From NCBI GenBank assembly GCA_036897095.1, contig JAYMSP010001682.1, forward strand, positions 1 to 29,672: a DNA stretch of 29,672 nt, in the 5' to 3' direction. Source of the DNA: Plantago elongata (lineage: Eukaryota > Streptophyta > Magnoliopsida > Lamiales > Plantaginaceae). Shown here in pieces: positions 21,205 through 29,672 of this stretch. Below the pieces are notes generated by a model that was given only the letters and a program-made list of their open reading frames with translations, did no database searches and was not told the DNA's origin. Every line of letters starts with the position of its first letter. The stretch's first letter is position 1. Position numbers and translations under genes: made by a program.

Positions 21205-21564
21205 CATGACATTGGTATTTCATAAGGGAAGTGGTAGCTATTTCACTTTATAAAAATGTATGTATATATATTTATATATATACCAATGTATAATTGTGAA
21301 TAATCAAGATAAATTAGTTAATTCAAAATAGTTTTACATATCTAAAAACTTGAATTTTATATGGGATGAAATTTTACCGTGTTACTAGAACATTCGGCTC
21401 AGTGTCAATACGAATCCTTCCACAAGTATGAGTATTAAAGATTTAATATAAATAAACATATTTCACGCCTCTATATAAATGTTAATGTTCAGATGAGAAG
21501 CAATTTATCACAGACAAAAAATCAGAATTCGTATTACTTACTTTGAATAAACCCGCACCATTTA
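21205..21564. other. AT-rich region upstream of the CCCH gene
   Basis: I see no gene. There is a TA-rich stretch near 21260-21290. The stretch is probably distal promoter. Confidence 0.45.
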
Positions 21565-21631
21565 CGGTAATGTCGATGTAATGCTAACTTTAAAGTTAAA
21601 TCGGTAATGTTGATGTAATGTTAATGCAACC
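21565..21631 (+). repeat. two-copy repeat in the CCCH-gene promoter, 37-bp period
   Basis: CGGTAATGTCGATGTAATGC at 21565 recurs as CGGTAATGTTGATGTAATGT at 21602. It lies ~65-130 bp before the TATA box, so a duplicated regulatory site is possible but not shown. Confidence 0.65.
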
Positions 21632-21695
21632 GTTCCTCGGAAATACAGTGATAGGTGACTTAAGCAAAGTATGAAAAAGGTATGGTCTTATTTAT

Positions 21696-21703
21696 TATAA
21701 ATA
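21696..21703 (+). promoter_or_regulatory. probable TATA box of the CCCH-gene promoter
   Basis: TATAAATA lies 84 bp before the start codon. A start site ~30 bp downstream would give a short leader of ~50 nt, close to the upstream ORF at 21737. Confidence 0.55.
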
Positions 21704-21736
21704 ATAAACAGAAAATCCCTTTGTTGCTTCAGACAC

Positions 21737-21769
21737 ATGGGAAAATCATCTGACGAAGTCCACCGCTAA
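21737..21769 (+). promoter_or_regulatory. 10-codon upstream ORF (MGKSSDEVHR) before the CCCH gene
   Basis: An ATG at 21737 opens ten codons and stops at TAA 21767-21769, 10 nt before the main ATG and in another frame. If transcription starts upstream of 21737, scanning ribosomes would meet it first. Whether it lies in the mRNA depends on the unmapped start site. Confidence 0.5.
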
Positions 21770-21779
21770 AATCCCCCAA

Positions 21780-24700
21780 ATGAGTAACAAACAGAGTGAG
21801 AAATCATCTTCATCAATCGCTCCGGTAGTGTCTCCATCTTCTCCTAAATCCTCGAATTCCGACCTAGAAGACGACGAGGAGTATGAGTACGAGGAGATCG
21901 AGGTAGAAGAGGAGGTTGAGGAGGAGGTTGAGGAAGAGTTTGACGAGGAAATTGAGGACGATGCTCAAATTGACGAGCCTCAAATCGGTAACGATGACGA
22001 CGAAGAAGAAAAATTGACGGATAACGATGCTCAGATTGACGAGCCTCAAATCGGTTACGACGTTCGAGAAGACGAAGAAGAAGAAGAAGAGTTGACGGAT
22101 AACGATGCTTCGATTGGCGATGCCCTGTTACCTGTAGCTGAAGAGGATCAACAGATCGGTTAGTTTACGGTCTAGATCTGGTATATACTTGTTTTTCAAT
22201 GCTCAAATAGTGCTTGCATGAGTGTAATTATGAGGATTGGTGTTGAGATGATCGTGTTTGTTATTGATTTTAACTCCGTGATCATATTTGCTTATAGAAG
22301 TTTCTGATTGCAGGTTCACTCTGTTGATTTCACGTGCTTGTTGCGCTGTGTCCGATTTAGTAATTTCTGATTTGTTGCCTGGTTTATTTTTTGTTTTCTA
22401 GATATGTTTTCTGTGGTTTAAAAACTAATTGCGATGTGAATTTTCTAGAATGTTTGGATTCATTTCAGTGGACCTCAGGAATGGAAATGTTATCAGGTTT
22501 TTTTTTTTTTTTGTTACTTTTAGGAAAACTTAATGTGTGCTTTTGTATAGAGTAAACAGGACATTGAAGTGTTACTGTCCGTGTTATATTTCGTATGCAA
22601 TATTGATTTAGTGGAAGAATGTGAATTCGTAATTGCTATGGATAAACTTTTGATATTTCCCTATAGTTATATGCTTTTGCAGCGTTTGGAGACACGTGTT
22701 TTATTGTCTGTCCCAAGGAGGATGCATATGTGAATCTATTTTGCGTGAATGCCTTGGGTAGACTTTGCTAATCTGTCCTTGCTGCTTGAAAATTGGAGTT
22801 AAAAATCAATATACTTCTTGATGATTGAACTAGGTTGGGCCCTTATCTGTATAATCGGCATCTTGCTTTCAATGCCTTTAACTATTTGAGACTGCAATTT
22901 GTAATTGGTCTATGGGATCTCTTGTGCTACCGTCAATAAATTGGCTTAGAGACTTAAACTCCACCTCATCAACATCAATTATGCTTTCTATATCTATGTG
23001 GAAAGAGTGACTGACTTGGTTGTAGGGTGAAGTCTGTTGCTCACACATAGTGATTCCTCAATGTGAATATCTGAACTCATTTTTAGTGGACATGGCTTTA
23101 TGACATCTTGACAAACTTTGGCAGTTGAAAGGATCAATCTACTGTGATCATATATAAACGGGCTCCACTGTGCATTGCATGATCATTTTATGCTTATTCC
23201 TTCCAATCAACAAGTCCTAATGAGGACGTTTCTGTACTTTCACTATGGCTGCCTAGTTATTTTGCATTTCACTTTGGTCTTTTGACTTGGGTCGGATGAC
23301 ATTCAATATTCACCTTGTCTGGTGCATATACATGCCTACATTGCACATGACCGAACATTTGCTTTGTTCTGTGGGAACTTTTAGTACTCCTTTTCCATCT
23401 TCTTGGTCTTGGTTGTGTGCTGCTGCGTGTTTCATACTTAGTTTGTTTACTTGGTCTCTGTTCTAGATGCTAATCCAACATTGGAGACTGAGGAGCAGAA
23501 GGAAAAGGAACACATAAGACAAGGTTTTGTGACCTCGGGCCCTTCTGCTTCACAGCCACTGAAAGATAAAGAGGAAAATATTGGTGTACACGGTGTTTCT
23601 GATCCTCCTAAAAGTGAATCAGCTGAAGTCAAAGGTGTAAATTTTGATGTTAAATGATACCAAGTTACTGTCTTCTCCTATGTTATTTAGATTTGATCAC
23701 TTGACAGAGCATAATGATGTTGTGCCTGTTGTGGCAGAAACTAATCCTCATGCCGTAGAGGCGAAGAAGGAGCAGATATTGCCCACAACAATTGTGGATG
23801 TCATGAAAATATCACCAAGGTTTACTTCTGCTTCATGCTCGCTTGAGCGAAGTTTTAGTATTTCCAATTCTTAGTATTGTATTTTCATATATTAACCATG
23901 TTTTAATTCTTGAAATCTGGCATCAATTCCTAATGATATCACGTTCTCAGGGTGCATAATTCATTGATAAGGATGAGAGGTTCGCCCTCTATTGCCGAAT
24001 CTGATGGGAATAAGAAGCAAAAGATTGCCTGTGAGTTTTATGCTAAAGGGTGGTGTATCAAAGGGAACTCATGTCGGTTCCTTCATGTCAAGGAGGGATC
24101 TGATGCCACACCGAGGGGAAGTGAAGACAAGAGTGAAGGTAATCATACATTCTTTTGGTATTGTAATATTATTCTTATTGGAAATCTGGAAAGTATGTGC
24201 CTCTGTTGTCAATTTACGCACAACTTAGCAAACAATGAACATCATTATTTTTAGCAGTGGCGGCTTCTTCAAGTGCATATATTTCATCAAAGCATATTAG
24301 AGAAAGCTCAAAAGTGAATTTTAGGACGAGGGAGTTGAATATCCATAAAGGTGATGCACTTGGAAGTGATTTTTTACAGGCTGGTAGGGATCTTGGAAAA
24401 ATGCCATATGCAGATAACTACAGAAACTATTTTTCTCCTTTGACGAGAAGCCATTCGATCGATGGGAACAATACACAGTACGGGAATTTCCCCAGTTCCC
24501 CCATCATATCAGATTACCATGGTAATAATCCTAGATTTTCTTCCTCCGGAACTCCACTTCTGGAAATGATGGATAACAAACATGGTATGGTCTTGAGTGA
24601 CCATAGGTCTTCTGACCTATCCTTCTCTAATCCTGGACAGCCTCCATCTTATGCTTTGTCACCCTGGAATGCTAAAACCTTTGGGACCCATAAATTTTTG

Positions 24701-25585
24701 GACAGAAATCTAGATCATCGTGCTTCCATATCCTCTTCTATGCAGCTAGGTGCTTCCCCATTTTCTTACTATGAATCAGGACATCTTTCGAGAAATCATA
24801 TTTATAGGGATAAAGAGCTGGTTAATTACAAGACAAACATATCTACTTATGACTGGAAGCCATCTCTTCCTTTCTGCCCTTCATATGATATTACTCGAAA
24901 GTTGTTATTGAAAGAAATCCGACATGATCCCATCCATAACAATGCTGAGCAAAACAAAGTCAGGGATTGGCTGGCAAAATCTTCTAATTCTGGACATGGA
25001 TCATCTATGATGAATATATGTATGCAGTCGGATAAATCTGATGAAGCAGGTGAGCTTTTGACTTCTGTTAATGTTGAGGATAGTAAACTTGTTAAAACCA
25101 AGGAACAGTCCGAACAGAAAGTTGATGATTCTCACAAGGAACAGTCTGAACTGAAAATTGATGAGTCTTGCAAAAATATTGCCACTGATGTGAAGGTCAA
25201 GAAAGAAGGCCATCTACAGGATAAGGAAAAAGCTCTTAATCATTTCCAATCTGCACTGATAGAACATGTGAAGGATTTGTTGAAACCAACCTGGCGGGAG
25301 GGCCTTATGAGCAAGGATGCTCATAAAACAATAGTGAGAAAGTCGGTAGATAAGGTTATTAGCACATTACAACCTGAGCAAGTACCCAACACACCTGATT
25401 CCACCAAATTTTATCTTACTGCTTGTCATTCCAAACTAGCAAAGCTTGTTGAGGTCAGTATTTTAATGAAGTTCTAATTATATCCTTGCACGAAACCTAC
25501 CGTTGGCAGTATGGTCCTTCTATGCCACCACTTTAGATTTTATTCAATTATGCAGGGATATATTGAGAAGTATGGGAAATCATGA
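21780..25585 (+). CDS. FES1: CCCH zinc-finger protein, FRIGIDA-ESSENTIAL 1-like, 6 exons
   Basis: This is a nuclear-type CCCH protein; in Arabidopsis FES1 works with FRIGIDA to raise FLC expression and delay flowering. Exons: 21780-22158, 23467-23634, 23708-23819, 23951-24138, 24258-25453 (or from 24255), 25556-25585. Borders are GT..AG and the frame closes at 690 aa (691 with the alternative acceptor). Residues ~30-125 are very acidic, with DAQIDEPQIG repeated. One CCCH finger (C247-x7-C255-x5-C261-x3-H265) sits in ACEFYAKGWCIKGNSCRFLH. A Ser-rich middle follows, then a 12-residue tandem repeat (KEQSE.K.D.S.) and a conserved C-terminal domain at 611-690 (ALIEHVKDLLKPTWREG to the GYIEKYGKS end). 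Plant C3H38/C3H55-type proteins seem to share that tail, so orthology to FES1 is likely but not proven. The gene looks intact. Confidence 0.85.
25100..25174 (+). repeat. 36-bp in-frame tandem repeat in exon 5 of the CCCH gene
   Basis: AAGGAACAGTCCGAACAGAA at 25100 recurs as AAGGAACAGTCTGAACTGAA at 25136, giving KEQSEQKVDDSH followed by KEQSELKIDESC. The changes are mostly conservative, so the copies have been kept in frame. Confidence 0.85.
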
Positions 25586-26127
25586 TGTGGATGAGCATCT
25601 TAAATCTTGCTGGCCTTTCATGCTCCAAGGCTACAACCAAGACAGTCACCTGGTGAATCGCTTAATGGTTTGTATGTAATATTTCTTGTTCATGATTTTT
25701 AGTTTAATCACCTTATGGACTGCCTATACTTTTGACTTTTGAGAACTTTTTTGATAAACCACAGTGCATGAAATTTTGTACATATGTTTCAAGCATCCAT
25801 GTTTCTCTTTGGCTCAAATCCTCATAAGTGCATTCTTATAGTGATTAGAGTAGAGTATATACCTGTTTTCCCTCATGATGGCTTAGTTTTTACATCAACT
25901 AGCTTAAGTTAGATTTTGACTTTGACTTTGACTTATTACATCAATCAATGTTGAAAGATTTTTAAGGTACATGATTTTTTTTTATTTTTTTTGTGTGATT
26001 GCAGGTCAATTAACATTGTTTATACTTATATCTTGATAGTGGTATTCTGTCCTTGATACTTAATGTTACATGTTGCTCTACGAGCCAAGGCTTGATGTTA
26101 GTATGTTATATGAGGAGATATGGACTA
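25586..26127. other. 3' flank of the CCCH gene
   Basis: It is probably 3' UTR and then intergenic DNA. TGTATGTAATATTT near 25670-25684 is a candidate poly(A) region. A short (TTTGAC)n run lies at ~25915-25932. No gene is seen. Confidence 0.45.
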
Positions 26128-26175
26128 GGCTAGCTCTTTCAAGATTTATTAGGCTAGCACTTTCAAGATATATTA
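26128..26175 (+). repeat. two-copy 24-bp tandem repeat
   Basis: GGCTAGCTCTTTCAAGATTT at 26128 is followed at 26152 by GGCTAGCACTTTCAAGATAT; the two 24-bp copies differ at two bases. Confidence 0.8.
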
Positions 26176-28870
26176 GGAGGAAGTGAAAAATACATTGGGA
26201 ATATTTTCACAGGGGGAGGAGATGATCTGGTGGAGAATTCGAACTAGACAAGCCCTTTTGTAGATGGAGAAGCTTTAGCTATCCTAGTTGAATGGGCAAT
26301 TGCCCGGGGTTCTAAATATGAAGAAGTACACTTCTTCAATTAACAAGAACATTAGTGGGTATATAGATGCCCCAAATCAGGGATGCTCCAAATCAAATTA
26401 CTTAAGAATTTAATGTTTCATTTTTAAAATTCATTACTCATAATTCTAAAAAAAACTTGTAGAAGTGCATAAATTGCGCCAAGAAACTCACAATGAGTGA
26501 TAGGGCATTATCACTCTTCAAAAAGTGAAGAACCCACTCAAAGTTGGATGAACTTGCTAGCTTCTTTTCAACCTTTTTTTTTAATTCTCTCCAATAAGTG
26601 GTGTTATATATATTGTGTCACACCCCGTGCTTTGCAACCTATTGGGAGGGAGTTTGTCAGCTTTGTTGCATTACTATAGTGGCCCAAATAGTTACAAGTC
26701 ACCTTTGTAGCATGAATGAGGTGTAGTTGATGGGATTTCATGTACCTAGGATAGTACTAGTCTACACATACCTTTTGATGAAGGGCCCAACCATGCTGAG
26801 CGATTTGCATAGAACAAATAGATGGGAAATGCCTGGATATGGATATATGCTTGTGGTGTGTGAAGTTTAATGTTACGAATGGGTGTAATATTGTTTACAC
26901 CACTTCTACTTCTACGGTGGGAAATGAGGAGTTTAGGGGGATAGTATCATGTTCTCAATTGCGTTGTACCACATTAAGATTGGACAAATATTCTTTTGAA
27001 AGGACAAGCTACGTCATTAGGAAGATAAATTTCCCTTTATGCCGAGATTTTGGCACCCTTACCTAACTTGAGTGGGATGTTCATGTATATTACAAGCACT
27101 TAAGTGGGAGGAATATGGTATTCCTCATATTCATGAAAAAATAGGACTTCTCTAAATATTACACATCTTTCACAAGGATAAGGTGCGAGCACCATGGGGA
27201 CTTGACTGTGACTAGCAAATTTATTGAGAACATGTGAATGTGTGTATGGGTCTCAATATTTTGAGTTGGTTGGTTAGAGCATCTAAGCATACACATTGAT
27301 TGATGGACACAAGCTGTCGTGAGTTCAACCGAGGAGCTAACTGAGCTATGATAATGAGAAGCATGATTTTTCTGCAAGAGAACATCTCACCTTGGATGTA
27401 GAAGAGACCCAAAGAGTTCATGGATGTTGGTATACTTAAATTAGCAATATGCCTACGTGTGTTATGTGAGCACTACTCAAAATGGCATGATGGTGAAGAG
27501 GGAAACCAATACCTTGCAAAATCGGCAATTATGATCATGTTGTGTTGAAGGCCTAATAAATACTTAACCATACCCCTAATAGCCACCCACCGTATGTAAA
27601 TTTCATCTACTTCTCGTTGAATTTGACTCTCTAAAGTTGGTTTCTCCTCTCATGAGTATTCATTTATTGGAGAGTGGATGGAAAAGCAAAACTACAGTGG
27701 CAATATAATGCATGAAGTTAAGAACGTGGACTTTGCCCATTATTTTGCTCGGTAAGTGTTTTAACCGAGAATAGTAAAGCAATTATAGAGTTAGTTCAAA
27801 ATAATGACGGGACCAAAAGAAATGTGGCGATGAGAGGTCTAATTGTCAAAACCACCTTCCATTGCCCTTAGGCAACGAATTGTTGACAAATTCTGACTCA
27901 TGAGATGTCATTTTTGCTTGTGTGAGTAATATAGGCATGCAAATGCATGTATGTTGGCCTAGTTATTCTTAGGTGTAGATCATTACAAAACCTATTGTTT
28001 CAAGAAGGCTTTATCTCTGATTAGTGCACGTTGTTTTAACAATTACAACGAAGCTGAAAAACATAATTTAGAAGTTATAAAAGCAAAAGATTCACTCTTG
28101 TTCGGATAACTACGTAGATAGGCTTCATTTGATTTGATGGGGGAACATAGGGGATAAGAAAACGAATAGGGGAAAATAAGTTGTCTTAAAACTTTCGAAT
28201 GGACACAAAATGGTGAGAATCAATGTTTTTCCACATTAAAAAGAAACCCTCCCACATCAGGGTCACATGGATGAGCACTGGGATAGAATCTAAACGACAT
28301 GACCCAAAACGAACCATATTATAAAGGTTTGGGTTTTAGTAACCCGGAGTCTGGACTTGTCGGGCCCGGAATACTCCAAGTCATGTCCGACCGGGCCGAA
28401 TCTATTGACCTTTAACCTGAAAAAAGTACCGACTCAAAGAAAATCAAGCTAACCAAATGAAAGAAAAACATATTATCAACATAAACACAAAATTTTATCA
28501 CTACACAAGCATATGCACATGTCATCTTTCAAACTAGGATTTGCAATATACATAATAGAATAATTTCAGTTCCAACTAATTGTATCATGAAATTCCCTTT
28601 GAAAAAAAAAATTGACTTTGTTTTGAAATGTGGACTGTAAGATCAACATAAAGACACAAAGTTTCGTTTGATTTCCTGTGAAAACAGATTGCATATTTCG
28701 TATTATGAGAACTCAATATGCAATAACGATGCAGTTCCATAAGGAATGCAATGCAGAAAGTTGTAGATCGACACGCGAAATTTATACTGGGTCGGTCACA
28801 ACAGATATACGTCCACTCTCCAAACCTTTACACGTGGGTATTCTACTAAGATCCTTGATGGACACTTTAC
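26176..28870. other. long stretch without a recognisable gene
   Basis: Only short frames occur, none with a family motif. TGTCACACCCCG near 26616 resembles the start of some plant LTRs, but no matching end, primer site or coding part was found. The texture (mixed composition, many stops) suggests old, decayed repeats. GC-rich GGGCCCGG/CCGGGCC words stand out at 28360-28400. Confidence 0.4.
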
Positions 28871-29070
28871 AAATTGCAAGCACTCAAGAACAAACACCAC
28901 TTGTCCTTCTTGCTCCATCTATGCTATCCCCATCTAGACCAAGTGACTCGTGCCGAGAAGTAATCCCAACTTCCTTAACACAAGCTATCAAGATCTTAGA
29001 ACTCTCAATACAATGATTGAATGAATAAGAAAAACTCTCACTCATACTCGAACAAATTAATATAATCAAA

Positions 29071-29330
29071 CTAAAGCAGGGCTGAATATAAAGATGAAGG
29101 GGACTGATTTGAATCACTGCTCTCATTCTTGCTTTCTCTTGATTCATACTTTTGTTGTTGAAGAAGTTGTGAAGATGGTTGATTTATATTGGTGAAGTAG
29201 CGTTGAAGTAGTCTGCAAGTTCTTAACGTTAAACAACGTTTACTTTGCCAGCTTATTCCAGATTGATGTTGATAAAATTTAGGAGAAGAGTCCTCAACTA
29301 ATTCTTCCACCATTTTTTCTAGAGTTGCCT
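29071..29330 (-). CDS. possible last exon of an unidentified gene
   Basis: On the minus strand an acceptor-like TTTTGTGCAG (29340-29331) is followed by an 86-codon open frame ending in TAG at 29073-29071. Features are a short acidic amphipathic segment (EKMVEELVED), a basic, Cys/Leu-rich centre (SKRCLTLRTCRLLQRYF) and a Gln/Ser/Asn-rich tail. I recognise no family. Upstream exons would be at 29400 or beyond the window. It could also be a chance open frame: the acceptor and the absence of stops are the only support. Confidence 0.3.
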
Positions 29331-29638
29331 CTGCACAAAATAAGCAACAAACAGAACTCCAAAGAATAGTAATTAGATACGTGATTATTAAATCCAAACC
29401 ATATACGACAATTACTAGAAATTTGATTACAGAAAATTTAGCATATAATTAAGCTTGTTTGTTATCATCACAATTAAGTTAAACTTTTTTTGGGTCAACA
29501 ACTTTGCTAAAATCGATAGAAAGTTGCACGCACTATCATAATTTAGACGTAGAAGATGTTTTGACGTGTTGAGTGTAGGTGGGGTCCTTGCCCACCATGT
29601 AACTGGATGTCGTAGTAATAGAAGTAATTTGATTTGGA

Positions 29639-29652
29639 GGGGGGGGGGGGGG
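29639..29652 (+). repeat. G14 homopolymer
   Basis: Fourteen consecutive G lie close to the window end, within a G-rich stretch that starts ~29634. Such runs can form G-quadruplexes and are prone to slippage and to sequencing length errors. Confidence 0.9.
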
Positions 29653-29672
29653 ATCCTATTTGATCATTTTTT

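Noticed and set aside
23992-24228. 78-codon frame overlapping the CCCH finger
   Set aside because: Shadow of exon 4 in another frame; the CCCH cysteines appear only in the chosen frame.
26616-27770. Possible gypsy LTR starting TGTCACACCCCG
   Set aside because: No matching terminal CA with a partner LTR, primer-binding site or coding domain was seen.
28678-29016. 112-codon frame near the window end, and an overlapping minus-strand frame at 28884-29147
   Set aside because: No recognisable motif and no splice or promoter support.
1-29672. tRNA, rRNA or CRISPR-type arrays
   Set aside because: No cloverleaf with A/B boxes, no rRNA-like block and no regularly spaced identical repeats were seen; CRISPR is not expected in plant nuclear DNA.

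Overview
The window looks like nuclear DNA of a flowering plant, most likely a eudicot. The genes are split by AT-rich introns with GT..AG borders, the intergenic DNA is very AT-rich, and the repeats are plant types: Ty1/copia, LINE, Tourist-like MITE, Mutator-like fold-backs and a Helitron relic. The species cannot be told from the sequence.

Layout. 1-~1195: 3' end of a Ty1/copia retrotransposon (RNase H domain plus 3' LTR). 2345-7080 (+): an apparently intact 11-exon trehalase gene (GH37), 599 aa when spliced. 8125-9075 (-): a two-exon GNAT acetyltransferase gene of 180 aa, tail-to-tail with trehalase. ~9800-~21200: a gene-poor repeat block. It holds a degenerate ~53-bp satellite-like array interrupted by a MITE (10472-10724) and by a 5'-truncated, inactivated LINE (~11400-13284). 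Next come a Mutator-like long-TIR element (13740-14581), two related whole-length fold-back elements (15557-16524 and 18588-~19422), a decayed Helitron helicase fragment (17145-17800, -), a frameshifted exon of a signal-peptidase-complex subunit 3 (SPC22/SPCS3) gene (19642-19823, -) and a second, older MITE. 21696-25585 (+): a six-exon CCCH zinc-finger gene resembling FRIGIDA-ESSENTIAL 1, 690 aa, with a small upstream ORF. 25700-28900: no recognisable gene. 29071-29330 (-): a possible last exon of an unidentified gene whose upstream part would lie beyond the window.

The three host genes have no evident shared pathway. Trehalase hydrolyses trehalose, the GNAT protein probably acetylates an unknown substrate, and the FES1-like protein probably acts in nuclear regulation, with flowering-time control in the Arabidopsis homologue. 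No operon-like or clustered system is seen. The most unusual content is the repeat block: two related hairpin-forming elements, one with a near-perfect 9-bp target duplication, and a captured gene exon lying between transposon relics. Exon borders were assigned by eye from reading frame, splice dinucleotides and family similarity; no alignments or database searches were run.
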